A stretch of 64,000 bases of DNA from Aestuariibaculum suncheonense (GTDB taxonomy: Bacteria > Bacteroidota > Bacteroidia > Flavobacteriales > Flavobacteriaceae): assembly GCF_014596935.1 (NCBI RefSeq), contig NZ_JACVXC010000001.1, forward strand, positions 616,783-680,782, in the 5' to 3' direction. Each line of letters begins with the position of its first letter. Positions within the stretch are counted from its first letter, which is position 1. Shown piece after piece: positions 36,687-44,816 of this stretch. The position numbers and the translations under genes are program-made. Under the pieces are notes generated by a model. It saw nothing but the letters and a program-made list of their open reading frames with translations, did not search any database and was not told the DNA's origin.

Positions 36687-37742
36687 ATGCAAGATTATAC
36701 ACCAGAGAATTTTGATGAAGAAAGCGAAATGTATGAACATTTTGCCTTCACAGTAAAGGAGGGACAAAAACCACTTCGTGTCGATAAGTATTTAATGAAT
36801 TTTATAGAGAACACAACCAGAAATAAAATTCAGGATGCAGCAAAAGAAGGCGGAATTTTTGTTAACGATGTTGCTGTAAAATCGAATTATAAAGTCAAGC
36901 CAGGCGATAACATTCGCGTGATGTTTGCGCACCCCACCTACGAAAATTTATTGGTAGGTGAAGATATCGATTTAGACATCGTTTATGAAGATGACGATGT
37001 GTTGGTTGTTAATAAACCGGCTGGAATGGTAGTGCATCCGGGGCACGGGAATTACTCAGGAACCTTAATTAATGCGTTGATTTACCGATTCGATAATCTG
37101 CCAAACAATTCCAGCGATCGTCCGGGATTGGTGCATCGTATAGATAAAGATACCAGCGGACTTTTAGTAGTTGCTAAAACCGAACAGGCTATGACGCACT
37201 TGGCGGCTCAGTTTGCTGAAAAAACCAGTGAGCGCGAATATGTGGCTATTGTTTGGGGGAATATGGAAGAAGATGAAGGCACTGTGGAAGGAAATATTGG
37301 GCGTCATCCTAAAAACCGATTACAAAATACGGTGTTTTTGGATGATGAAGGAGATAAGGGAAAACCAGCAGTAACACATTACAAAGTGTTAGAGCGTTTG
37401 GGTTATGTTACTGTGGTTTCCTGTAAACTTGAAACAGGTCGTACACATCAAATACGTGTACATATGAAGCATATTGGGCACACTTTGTTCAATGACGAGC
37501 GCTATGGCGGTGAGAAAATACTAAAGGGAACTACATTCACGAAGTACAGGCAGTTTGTTGATAACTGTTTTAAAGTGTTACCACGACAAGCACTACATGC
37601 AAAGACCTTGGGGTTTGAGCACCCGCGTACTGGTGAGTTTTTACGATTTGAAACTCCGATTCCGCAGGATATGGAAGATTGTATTGAAAAGTGGCGTGTG
37701 TATTCTAAACATCAATCATTAGAAACTGATTCCGACGAATAG
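36687..37742 (+). CDS. rluD: RluA-family pseudouridine synthase (RluD-like)
   Basis: 351 residues. The N-terminal S4 RNA-binding domain (about 28-80: LRVDKYLMNFIENTTRNKIQ) is followed by the catalytic domain with HRIDKDTSGLLVVAK (catalytic D153). The C-terminal region has LETGRTHQIRVHMKHIGHT. It isomerises uridines in 23S rRNA, most likely those of helix 69. The gene is coupled to the PASTA gene (3-bp gap). Confidence 0.9.
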   Translation: MQDYTPENFDEESEMYEHFAFTVKEGQKPLRVDKYLMNFIENTTRNKIQDAAKEGGIFVNDVAVKSNYKVKPGDNIRVMFAHPTYENLLVGEDIDLDIVYEDDDVLVVNKPAGMVVHPGHGNYSGTLINALIYRFDNLPNNSSDRPGLVHRIDKDTSGLLVVAKTEQAMTHLAAQFAEKTSEREYVAIVWGNMEEDEGTVEGNIGRHPKNRLQNTVFLDDEGDKGKPAVTHYKVLERLGYVTVVSCKLETGRTHQIRVHMKHIGHTLFNDERYGGEKILKGTTFTKYRQFVDNCFKVLPRQALHAKTLGFEHPRTGEFLRFETPIPQDMEDCIEKWRVYSKHQSLETDSDE

Positions 37743-37838
37743 AGATTTTTAAATTGATTGTAGCATATCTATAATATCTCTCTATAGTTGTATCGTAAAT
37801 AATTGTTGCTTCTCTTTTAAAATATTGGACAGTAGTTG

Positions 37839-37846
37839 TAAATTTG
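37839..37846 (+). promoter_or_regulatory. Promoter -7 element of yaaA
   Basis: TAAATTTG fits TAnnTTTG and lies 39 bp before the yaaA start. Confidence 0.5.
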
Positions 37847-37885
37847 GATTGAAATTATAAGTCATTAAAAAATAGATTTAAACTG

Positions 37886-38644
37886 ATGAAATTAGTCTTA
37901 TCTCCAGCCAAGTCGCTTGATTTTGAAACTCAATTACCAACAACAAAAACTTCAGAAGCTCAGTTTTTAAAACAATCAGAACGTATCAATAAGCTTTTAA
38001 AGAAGAAATCGGCTAAAAGCCTGTCTCAGCTTATGAGTATTTCTGATGCTTTAGGTCAATTGAACTACGAACGCAATCAGGCTTGGGAATTACCATTTAA
38101 TGCTGACAATGCCAGACCAGCGGTTTATGCGTTTAATGGCGATGTGTATAAAGGACTGGATGCTTATAATATTAAAGAAGATCAATTAGATAGTCTGCAA
38201 AATACCGTACGTATTCTTTCTGGGTTATATGGTTTGTTAAAGCCTTTAGATTTAATTCAGCCGTATCGTCTTGAAATGGGTACTAAATTTCCGGTAGGAA
38301 CTAAAAAGAATCTTTACGAATTCTGGAAAAAAGACATCACCAAAGCTTTAAATGAAGAACTAGAAGATGGCGAATTGTTCTTAAATCTGGCAAGTAATGA
38401 ATATTTTAAAGCCGTTGATGTAAAAGCGTTAAAAGTACCTGTGATTACGGCTAACTTTAAAGATTTTAAAAACGGAGAGTATAAAGTGATTTCGTTTTTT
38501 GCTAAAGAAGCACGAGGACTCATGGCGCGTTATGTGGTTGAAACCAATGCGCAAACCGTAGATGACTTAAAAGGATTTAATTATGAAGGTTACGGCTTTA
38601 GTGAAGCCATGTCTACCGAAACCGATTTAGTCTTCATCAGATAA
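37886..38644 (+). CDS. yaaA: Peroxide stress protein YaaA
   Basis: 252 residues of the YaaA (DUF328) family: MKLVLSPAKSLDFETQLPTT at the start, PAVYAFNGDVYKGLDA near residue 72, RILSGLYGLLKPLDLIQPYR, LASNEYFKAVD, and the end EGYGFSEAMSTETDLVFIR. In E. coli the protein limits free iron and damage during peroxide stress and binds DNA. It stands alone with a strong terminator behind it. Confidence 0.95.
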   Translation: MKLVLSPAKSLDFETQLPTTKTSEAQFLKQSERINKLLKKKSAKSLSQLMSISDALGQLNYERNQAWELPFNADNARPAVYAFNGDVYKGLDAYNIKEDQLDSLQNTVRILSGLYGLLKPLDLIQPYRLEMGTKFPVGTKKNLYEFWKKDITKALNEELEDGELFLNLASNEYFKAVDVKALKVPVITANFKDFKNGEYKVISFFAKEARGLMARYVVETNAQTVDDLKGFNYEGYGFSEAMSTETDLVFIR

Positions 38645-38693
38645 ACAATATCAGGCGAAAGCTTTTTTTATATTGAAATAATCTTTTAATTTA

Positions 38694-38742
38694 GAGAAGA
38701 AATTTAAGGTTTTAAGCAGAACTTAAATTTCTTCTTATTATT
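38694..38742 (+). terminator. Terminator after yaaA
   Basis: A 13-bp stem: GAAGAAATTTAAG (38696-38708) with CTTAAATTTCTTC (38722-38734), followed by a T-rich run. It ends 8 bp before the next ATG at 38751, so that gene's transcript probably reads through it or starts inside it. Confidence 0.7.
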
Positions 38743-38750
38743 TTATTTCA

Positions 38751-39479
38751 ATGTTATACTATCTCATTTTAGCCTTTCAGGCATATTGTATTTATCACTT
38801 GTTTAAAAATGGAAACGCATACTATTGGGTATTTGTCATTCTGTTTTTACCGGTGTTGGGTTCGGTGATTTATTTGCTGACACAGGTTTACAATAAGCGC
38901 GATGCTGAGAAAATTCAGAATGGCATAGTGTCAATTATCAATCCTACGAAAAAGATTAAAGATTTAGAGCAACGACTTCGATTTTCTGAAACCTATCAAA
39001 ACCGAGTAAATCTTGCTGATGCTTATCTGGAAAATAAAGATTTTCAGAGTGCCATTACGCAGTATCAGGAAGCCATTAAAGATCAATCTCAAAACCATTT
39101 TTATATCATTACTAAGCTTATTGAAGCATTTTATAATATTGAAGAATATAAAAATGTGATTGCATATGCCGAAATGATTAAGGATAAGCATGAATTCGAT
39201 AAGTCCAGAGCGCAATTTATATTTGGTTTAGCACAAGACAAATTAGGCGATTTTGAAGCTGCTGAAGTTAATTTAAAACAGATTGATATTCGGTATTCGT
39301 TTTATAACGAACGTTTGCAACTGGCAAAGTTGTTAATCGAGCGTCAAAAGTCTGATGAGGCCAAAGAAATTCTGGAAGACATTGTTAATGAATCTCAAAA
39401 TATGACAACTCCAAACCGTCGTATTTATAGAAATACTGTGCAGGAAGCCAACAAAGTGTTATCAGAAATTGAGGTTTAG
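38751..39479 (+). CDS. Membrane-anchored TPR protein
   Basis: 242 residues. Two hydrophobic segments (1-22 and 25-46) resemble the PLDc_N type membrane hairpin (YYWVFVILFLPVLGSVIYLL). TPR-like helical repeats follow from about residue 75 to 235 (NRVNLADAYLENKDFQSAIT). TPRs act as scaffolds; partners are unknown. Confidence 0.75.
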   Translation: MLYYLILAFQAYCIYHLFKNGNAYYWVFVILFLPVLGSVIYLLTQVYNKRDAEKIQNGIVSIINPTKKIKDLEQRLRFSETYQNRVNLADAYLENKDFQSAITQYQEAIKDQSQNHFYIITKLIEAFYNIEEYKNVIAYAEMIKDKHEFDKSRAQFIFGLAQDKLGDFEAAEVNLKQIDIRYSFYNERLQLAKLLIERQKSDEAKEILEDIVNESQNMTTPNRRIYRNTVQEANKVLSEIEV

Positions 39480-39484
39480 CAGGG

Positions 39485-39619
39485 TTATTTTGCAATTGCT
39501 TTTTTGTTAATATCAATTTTCGTTTCTATCGAGGGTTTCTTTTTTATGCGTGGACGTCTCACACCAAAAGTACCTCGGTTAATCTTGCCACGTTTCGTTT
39601 TTTTATCGCCTTTTCCCAT
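39485..39619 (-). CDS. Ribosomal protein Thx (30S, bTHX)
   Basis: A 44-residue frame on the - strand, ATG at 39619-39617 and TAA ending at 39485. It starts MGKGDKKTKRGKINRGTFGV and continues RRPRIKKKPS with a lysine-rich tail. The KxKRGKI-RGxxGxxRPR core is the THX protein that sits in the head of the 30S subunit in Thermus and Bacteroidota. It converges with the TPR gene, 5 bp apart. Confidence 0.9.
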   Translation of the reverse strand: MGKGDKKTKRGKINRGTFGVRRPRIKKKPSIETKIDINKKAIAK

Positions 39620-39799
39620 AGTGTTTCTATTTAAGTAATCTTTCTAGTATACGAAAATTGATGGAGTTTTCCAAAGAAGTTTCCATTTTTAGGTGTAATA
39701 AAAATTTTATATTCAGGTGTTTAGAAGTAATTTATTGTGTATATTTATTAGTGATAATGTATTGCTAATTAAATTAATACGTAAGTTGAATAACACGCT

Positions 39800-40393
39800 A
39801 TGGCAAAATTTAAAACCCCTTCCAGCTCTCTTATTGTAGGAGGTCTTTTTTTCTTAACTCCGGTATTGTTTATTATTTTATTAGGTACTAAAGCGATTGG
39901 TTTGTTAACTCCGTTGGCAGTTAAAATCACCGAAGCCTTTGGTTTACATTCTGTCTTTGGTGGTGCGGCTGTTTTAATTGTATGTGTGTTGATAATCATT
40001 GCGATTTGCGTGATTAGTGGATATTTTATTCAGAAAGGTGTTTTTAGTAAATGGAGTACCAATATTGAAGAAAAACTTTTTGTGCATTTTCCGTCTATTC
40101 AGATTTTAAAATATCGCATGATTGGCGATCAGGAAACGGTAATTAATGAATTCTGGGACGCTATAATATTAGAAGAAGAAAAGGATCGTTATAACATTGC
40201 TTTTATAACCGAGCGTAGCGAGAAATTCATCACCTTATTTATACCTGATGCCCCCAGGCTCGATGCGGGTGAGGTTCGTTACGTGCCAAAAGGTTCGATT
40301 ACTTATTATCCAATTACAATGAAACAAGCCATGTCTGGATTATACAGTTTTGGTAAGGGAATGCATATTGAAAGCATTATAACTCAAAAATAA
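39800..40393 (+). CDS. DUF502 family membrane protein
   Basis: 197 residues with two membrane helices near residues 11-34 and 50-75 and a soluble C-terminal part (FITLFIPDAPRLDAGEVRYV, then ITYYPITMKQAMSGLYSFG). This layout matches DUF502 proteins of unknown function. The first hydrophobic segment (LIVGGLFFLTPVLFIILLG) is typical of the family. Confidence 0.85.
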   Translation: MAKFKTPSSSLIVGGLFFLTPVLFIILLGTKAIGLLTPLAVKITEAFGLHSVFGGAAVLIVCVLIIIAICVISGYFIQKGVFSKWSTNIEEKLFVHFPSIQILKYRMIGDQETVINEFWDAIILEEEKDRYNIAFITERSEKFITLFIPDAPRLDAGEVRYVPKGSITYYPITMKQAMSGLYSFGKGMHIESIITQK

Positions 40394-40445
40394 GCAAACG
40401 TTTATTTTTCTTTTTGAAGTTAAACCTCTTAAAAAATGAAATAGG

Positions 40446-41003
40446 ATGAAGGAAATACTACTTTTTTTAAGTTTAGCCCTATTAACAACTACTTACGTTT
40501 TTGCGCAAGAAGACTCTTTTAAAGAAGTTGAATCAGAAGAACATTTTAAACATCAGGTTGGGTTTTTATTAGGGCATTCTCATGTCCCCAGTTTATATTC
40601 TGATGGTAAAAAGGAGTGGAAGGCCTTGCCCTCTTTCACCTTGTATTATAATTATTGGTTGAATGACAAATGGGCGGTAGGCTTGCATACCGATGTAATT
40701 ATAGAAAATTTTGTGGTAGAAGAAAATTTTGCTTCAGAAGGTGAAGCTACATTTTTAGAACGAGAGAAACCGGTAGCGCCAGCTGTTATGGTAGTATTTA
40801 AACCTGGAGAACATTTTAGTTATCTGCTGGGAGCAGGAGGAGAGTTTGCTAAAGGTGAAAATTTATTTTTAATAAGAACAGAAGTGGCTTATGCCATTGA
40901 AATGCCCAAAGCATGGGAGTTTGAGGTGTCTTTAGGTCATGATTTAAGATGGGATGCTTACAATACTATTAATTTAGGTTTGGGAATTTCGAAGTCGTTT
41001 TAA
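40446..41003 (+). CDS. Secreted protein, likely small outer-membrane beta-barrel
   Basis: 185 residues. A signal peptide ends near FAQE (residue 20). Alternating aromatic strands (FTLYYNYWLNDKWAVGLHTD, FEVSLGHDLRWDAYNTINLG) and a terminal Phe (GISKSF) fit an 8-stranded outer-membrane barrel. No specific family is recognised. It starts 52 bp after the DUF502 gene and is followed by a terminator. Confidence 0.7.
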   Translation: MKEILLFLSLALLTTTYVFAQEDSFKEVESEEHFKHQVGFLLGHSHVPSLYSDGKKEWKALPSFTLYYNYWLNDKWAVGLHTDVIIENFVVEENFASEGEATFLEREKPVAPAVMVVFKPGEHFSYLLGAGGEFAKGENLFLIRTEVAYAIEMPKAWEFEVSLGHDLRWDAYNTINLGLGISKSF

Positions 41004-41030
41004 ATGCGATTTTAAAAAAACAGAGTATAA

Positions 41031-41070
41031 AAAAGCACCGAATCATACGGTGCTTTCTTTTTTTTATTTA
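41031..41070. terminator. Terminator between two envelope protein genes
   Basis: AAAGCACCG (41032-41040) pairs with CGGTGCTTT (41048-41056) around AATCATA, followed by a T-run. It separates the barrel gene from the convergent transporter-like gene. Confidence 0.8.
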
Positions 41071-41082
41071 AAAAGGGATATA

Positions 41083-41889
41083 TTAAGATTTTGTTGGAAA
41101 TAATAAGGTTATACCCCCACGAATACCCCATTCAGCAGGATTGCCATTTCCGTAATGAAGTCGAGGGCCTGCAAATATCTGTGTCATTTGTGAGCCAAAG
41201 GATACAACCTTAGAGGCTACAATGTGAAATGTTCCAGAAGTTAAGTCGTGATCCCAGTCTTGAGATAATTCAGTATTAAACGCTAAAGCATAACCTCCTG
41301 CAAAGTTTTTGGCGATAAAAGGTTGAAAGAAGGTTGCGTTGACATCGGCACGATCATCTTTTCCTGCAACAGACCAAATATGGTTCACTAAACATCCAAG
41401 GGTAACCGAATTCATTTGTTTTAAAGCTACAGCTGTTGGTCCTAAACCAAATTTCTCAGAACCTAATTCGTCTTTAGTTGCTGTAGGTACTAATATAGCA
41501 GGTCCTACACCCCAAATGATTCCGCCTTTAGTAGGTGCTTTTGGAGAGAAGAATCCACTAAGCACCATATCACCTAGTCCTGATTGTTTTCCGCTGTTTA
41601 ACCCAACGTCACATTGTTTAATGATAGGAATGATAGCACGACCGATTAAATTCCAGTTTTCGCTAATACTTATAGGAATAACAGGTTGAACATTGGTTAG
41701 GAATTTTGTGCCATTAGAAGGACCTACATTAAAATCGTAATTTGCTTGAAAAGGTATGCTAATAAGATTGGCAACCGGGTTTTGTAGCTGTTTAGCCAAT
41801 GCATCTGCCCCTGAGTCGTCCTGGGCCATCATGTTTAAAGAACTCAAAAAAAGAGCTGTGAGCGATAAAATTCGGTAAAAATTTTTCAT
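41083..41889 (-). CDS. Outer-membrane transporter-like protein (neuromedin U-like annotation)
   Basis: 268 residues. Signal peptide ends near MMAQDD. The segments LQNPVANLISIPFQANYDFN, NVQPVIPISISENWNLIGR, SGLGDMVLSGFFSPKAPT and GGITLLFPTKS recur in a widespread family of secreted proteins predicted to form barrels, often labelled transporter or neuromedin U. Its role is not known. Monocistronic on the - strand. Confidence 0.75.
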   Translation of the reverse strand: MKNFYRILSLTALFLSSLNMMAQDDSGADALAKQLQNPVANLISIPFQANYDFNVGPSNGTKFLTNVQPVIPISISENWNLIGRAIIPIIKQCDVGLNSGKQSGLGDMVLSGFFSPKAPTKGGIIWGVGPAILVPTATKDELGSEKFGLGPTAVALKQMNSVTLGCLVNHIWSVAGKDDRADVNATFFQPFIAKNFAGGYALAFNTELSQDWDHDLTSGTFHIVASKVVSFGSQMTQIFAGPRLHYGNGNPAEWGIRGGITLLFPTKS

Positions 41890-42077
41890 ATGATTTTTAA
41901 TTTAAGTGTTCAGTTTATTGTAAAGGACTTATTACTAATATAGTAAAAAAAAATAATATTGAGCTGTTAGTACATAATGGTATATATGCACTTTGCTTTT
42001 TGTGATTTTCTATCATTAAGAAATATAATGCGGAGTAACATAAAACACTTTTAGAGTTACTTTTTAAATGGTTCATA

Positions 42078-42443
42078 TTATTTGAAAGTGCTCTTGTGAT
42101 TCGTTTTGTCTCTATGTTTTCTTTTGTTGTAAAACATGATGGTTACTATTTTCGCGGTAAACGCCACAAAGGTGCCTATCGCCAGAAACGTGTATACCAT
42201 GGTGAAAATTTTCCCCAATGCTGTTACAGGAACTAAATCGCCATAGCCAACGGTTGCCATGGTCATTACAGAAAAATACAGAGCATCTAAAACAGACCAA
42301 TGTTCAGTTTGTTTATAAAAAAGGGTAGCTCCAGTTAACAATAACACGATGAAGATAAATAGAAACCTGAATTCAGAATCCTTCTTAATTCCTTTATAAA
42401 GAATTTTTAATAACCGTAATATATTTATGAAAAATGCTGCCAT
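42078..42443 (-). CDS. Small potassium channel (two-TM, KcsA-like)
   Basis: 121 residues. Two membrane helices (about 26-43 and 79-103) flank a pore loop with the selectivity filter TVGYGD (64-69) in FSVMTMATVGYGDLVP. No cytoplasmic RCK or ligand-binding domain is fused. It would form a tetrameric K+ channel in the inner membrane. Confidence 0.9.
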   Translation of the reverse strand: MAAFFINILRLLKILYKGIKKDSEFRFLFIFIVLLLTGATLFYKQTEHWSVLDALYFSVMTMATVGYGDLVPVTALGKIFTMVYTFLAIGTFVAFTAKIVTIMFYNKRKHRDKTNHKSTFK

Positions 42444-42678
42444 AGTTTTCTTCTTTTAACTTTGACATGTTAGATGTAATGTTCATAAAAATACGAATTA
42501 ATTTTAGTTAATAGATTCATGTTTACTGTTTTATACGTAGGATTAATCCTGTTTTTTTAATGTTTAATTTAAACTCTTGAAAACAAACAGGTTTATTGTC
42601 TATTGATAATGAGTGTGTTGTGTTTTTTGATAGTAATACTTTTAAGATAAACTTCACAAAATGTCACAATATTCTAAC
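42444..42678. other. AT-rich intergenic region upstream of the ECF sigma gene
   Basis: The gap between the channel gene and the ECF sigma gene is 364 bp; this is its part before the promoter element at 42679. It is AT-rich, with no supported ORF or RNA gene. A TGTCACAA at 42662-42669 resembles the first half of the regulon element, but the second half is missing. Confidence 0.5.
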
Positions 42679-42686
42679 TAACTTTG
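42679..42686 (+). promoter_or_regulatory. Housekeeping-type -7 element upstream of the ECF sigma gene
   Basis: TAACTTTG fits TAnnTTTG. It lies 122 bp before the sigma factor ATG. No good -33 element was found, so the call is modest. Confidence 0.45.
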
Positions 42687-42807
42687 CAAAACTTACGATA
42701 ATTTTACAACGCGTTAATGCTTAGTTAATATTAAGTATTAGTCTGTTTTTGATAATTGCTAGGAAATAGATTTTTTACGCTTTATAAATTGTTGGAATTA
42801 TTTAATA

Positions 42808-43365
42808 ATGAGGGTTTCAGGTAAAACGATTCAGTATAATAGTAAAGAGTTCAATGAGATTTTTGAGCGTCTTTTTCCATCAATGTATATGCTGGCTTCT
42901 CGAATTTTGAAGAGTCAGGAAAAAGGAAAGGATATTGCTCAAGAAGCTTTTGTGAAACTTTGGCAAAAAGACTCTGAAGAATTTTCCAGTGAAAAGGCTT
43001 TACAAGCGTATTTGTATGTTTTGGTTAAAAATGCCTGTATTAGTCAGATTCGGAAAGAAAAAAATATTTTTAATACATCTATAGATGAAGGTCTTACGGT
43101 GGTTGAGAAGTCCTTTTTGAATGAAATTTTACGAGAAGAAACCTATAAACTTCTACATGAAGCTATCAATGAATTGTCTCCACAGGCAGAACAGGTAGTT
43201 AGATTAACTCTTAATGGCTATCGCAATCAAGATATTGCCTCCGAATTAGAAATTACTATAAATTCTGTTAAAACTGTAAAAAAAAGAGCTTATAATAGGC
43301 TTCGTCAAGTTCTTGGAAGTCAGTTTGTTATGATAGTTCTTGGGGATTTCTATGAATATTTTTAG
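42808..43365 (+). CDS. FecI-type ECF RNA polymerase sigma factor
   Basis: 185 residues. Region 2 covers about residues 14-80 (FPSMYMLASRILKSQEKGKD, then EAFVKLWQ). Region 4 covers about 122-175 (LSPQAEQVVRLTLNGYRNQD, then INSVKTVKKRAYNRL), and the length fits the FecI group of Bacteroidota. It should direct polymerase to promoters released by FecR signalling. The fecR gene follows 88 bp downstream. Candidate target promoters are the three elements listed at 43383, 52773 and 58355. Confidence 0.93.
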   Translation: MRVSGKTIQYNSKEFNEIFERLFPSMYMLASRILKSQEKGKDIAQEAFVKLWQKDSEEFSSEKALQAYLYVLVKNACISQIRKEKNIFNTSIDEGLTVVEKSFLNEILREETYKLLHEAINELSPQAEQVVRLTLNGYRNQDIASELEITINSVKTVKKRAYNRLRQVLGSQFVMIVLGDFYEYF

Positions 43366-43382
43366 TTTTTTTTTAACATAAC

Positions 43383-43410
43383 TGTCACTCCCTTTTAAAA
43401 ATCCTGCGTC
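43383..43410 (+). promoter_or_regulatory. Candidate FecI-sigma promoter, copy 1 (fecR-susCD)
   Basis: TGTCACTC (43383-43390), 14 bases, TGCGTC (43405-43410). The same two boxes with the same spacing occur at 52773 and 58355. The fecR ATG is 43 bp downstream, which suits a -35/-10 pair controlling fecR and, by read-through, susCD. Confidence 0.75.
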
Positions 43411-43453
43411 ATTATATTATAAGACATTTCTGTTTGTTAGAAATTAGAATAAT

Positions 43454-44650
43454 ATGGACGAAATAAATAAGCAATTTGAGTACTCAGAGCTTTTAGCCGG
43501 TCGCGTTTTGGATGCACTAACCGATGAGCAAAAGAAGTTTTTGATGGAGTGGGAGCAACAAGGGAATAATAAAGAATTAAGAGAAGATATCCTTAATGCT
43601 TATTCTTTTAGAGATTGGCAGCATAAATTAAAAACGATTGACACGGTGGAGGAGTGGGCGTCTTTTTTAGAACGTATGGATTCTTCATCCGCAAAAACAG
43701 ATAAAGTTATTAAATTGAGTCGAATGAAATGGGTTTCGGCTGTAGCAGCTACATTGGTAGTTGGGTTGACTGTGTTTACATTGTTCAACAAAAGCAGTAA
43801 TCTTAAGCCTATTGAAGATATAAAAATTGCTCCAGGATCATCTCATGCCGAATTGGTATTATCTAATGGAGAGGTGGTTGATTTAGATGAGTCAGAAAAT
43901 GAAATAGTTGAAGGGGTAGTTGGCGCGAAAAATACTAAAGGTATTTTGCAATACAAAGATGCTTTAGGAAGTAGAGCTGAAGACCGAGTTTTAAATGAGG
44001 CTAAAGTTAATACGTTAAGAGTGCCTAGAGGAGCTGAATATCAATTAGTGTTGTCTGATGGCACCAAAGTGTGGTTAAATTCAGATACAGAATTAACTTA
44101 TACGGTGCCTTTCGTGGGGTCAGAAAGACGTGTGGCTTTAAAAGGAGAAGCTTATTTTGATGTAACTCCAAATAAAGAATTACCATTTATTGTAACTTCA
44201 GGTACGCAGGAAGTTCAGGTTTTAGGTACCGAATTTAATGTGTCTGCTTATAGTGAGGAAACACATATTACAACTACCCTTGTAGAAGGGAAAGTAATGG
44301 TAGAAGAAACCTACTCTCATAACCAACAAATTTTATCACCCAACCAACAAGCCAACTTCGATACAAAAACGAAATCTATTAACAAAAAGAATGTAGACGT
44401 TTACCCTTATGTAGCTTGGAAAGAGGGCCGTTTTGTCTTTCATAATGTAACACTTGAAGAATTATTCTCCAAAATTTCTAAATGGTATAATGTAGAATAC
44501 GAGATAGAAGGAGAAAAATTAAAAGCTTTAAAATTTACAGGCGATTTACCGAGATATAATGATATGTCGGGTATTTTGAAAATTATAGAGGCGGAAATGT
44601 CTGTAAATATTCAAATAGGGCTAAACAATAAAGTTTACGTCTCTGAATAA
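43454..44650 (+). CDS. FecR family anti-sigma factor
   Basis: 398 residues. The N-terminal cytoplasmic part (1-90) would hold the sigma factor. A membrane helix lies at about 93-111 (WVSAVAATLVVGLTVFTLF). The periplasmic FecR domain (about 190-285) includes LRVPRGAEYQLVLSDGTKVW and GEAYFDVTPNKELPF. A C-terminal DUF4974 domain is at about 325-396 (FHNVTLEELFSKISKWYNVE). It should take its signal from the SusC N-terminal domain. Confidence 0.93.
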   Translation: MDEINKQFEYSELLAGRVLDALTDEQKKFLMEWEQQGNNKELREDILNAYSFRDWQHKLKTIDTVEEWASFLERMDSSSAKTDKVIKLSRMKWVSAVAATLVVGLTVFTLFNKSSNLKPIEDIKIAPGSSHAELVLSNGEVVDLDESENEIVEGVVGAKNTKGILQYKDALGSRAEDRVLNEAKVNTLRVPRGAEYQLVLSDGTKVWLNSDTELTYTVPFVGSERRVALKGEAYFDVTPNKELPFIVTSGTQEVQVLGTEFNVSAYSEETHITTTLVEGKVMVEETYSHNQQILSPNQQANFDTKTKSINKKNVDVYPYVAWKEGRFVFHNVTLEELFSKISKWYNVEYEIEGEKLKALKFTGDLPRYNDMSGILKIIEAEMSVNIQIGLNNKVYVSE

Positions 44651-44676
44651 AATTACTTTTTTTAGATAAAATTGAA

Positions 44677-44701
44677 GGAGATGGTCCGCGCAACTACCTC
44701 C
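44677..44701 (+). promoter_or_regulatory. Hairpin between fecR and susC
   Basis: GGAG (44677-44680) pairs with CTCC (44698-44701) and TGGT (44682-44685) with ACTA (44693-44696), with one A-C mismatch and the loop CCGCGCA. No T-run follows, so it may be a processing or stability element that sets fecR and susC expression apart. Confidence 0.5.
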
Positions 44702-44741
44702 CTAAATACGCATCTATAATATAGTGATATTCAATTAATTA

Positions 44742-44816
44742 ATGTTTATGAAAATGATGTTATTAACTTCTTTTCAGTTATCTGAAAAGGTAAAACCAAA
44801 CCAAACCAAAAAATGA
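44742..44816 (+). CDS. Possible leader peptide upstream of susC
   Basis: A 24-residue frame, MFMKMMLLTSFQLSEKVKPN then QTKK, ends in TGA at 44814-44816 and overlaps the susC ATG (ATGA at 44813-44816). A second in-frame ATG is at 44748. The overlap could couple translation of susC to this frame. No homology is recognised and the frame may be chance. Confidence 0.35.
   Translation: MFMKMMLLTSFQLSEKVKPNQTKK

Noticed and set aside
41339-41689. 116-residue + strand frame
   Set aside because: Antisense to the transporter-like secreted protein gene, with no sign of a family.
42662-42669. Fourth regulon element before the sigma gene
   Set aside because: TGTCACAA matches the first box only in part and TGCGTC is missing at the right distance.
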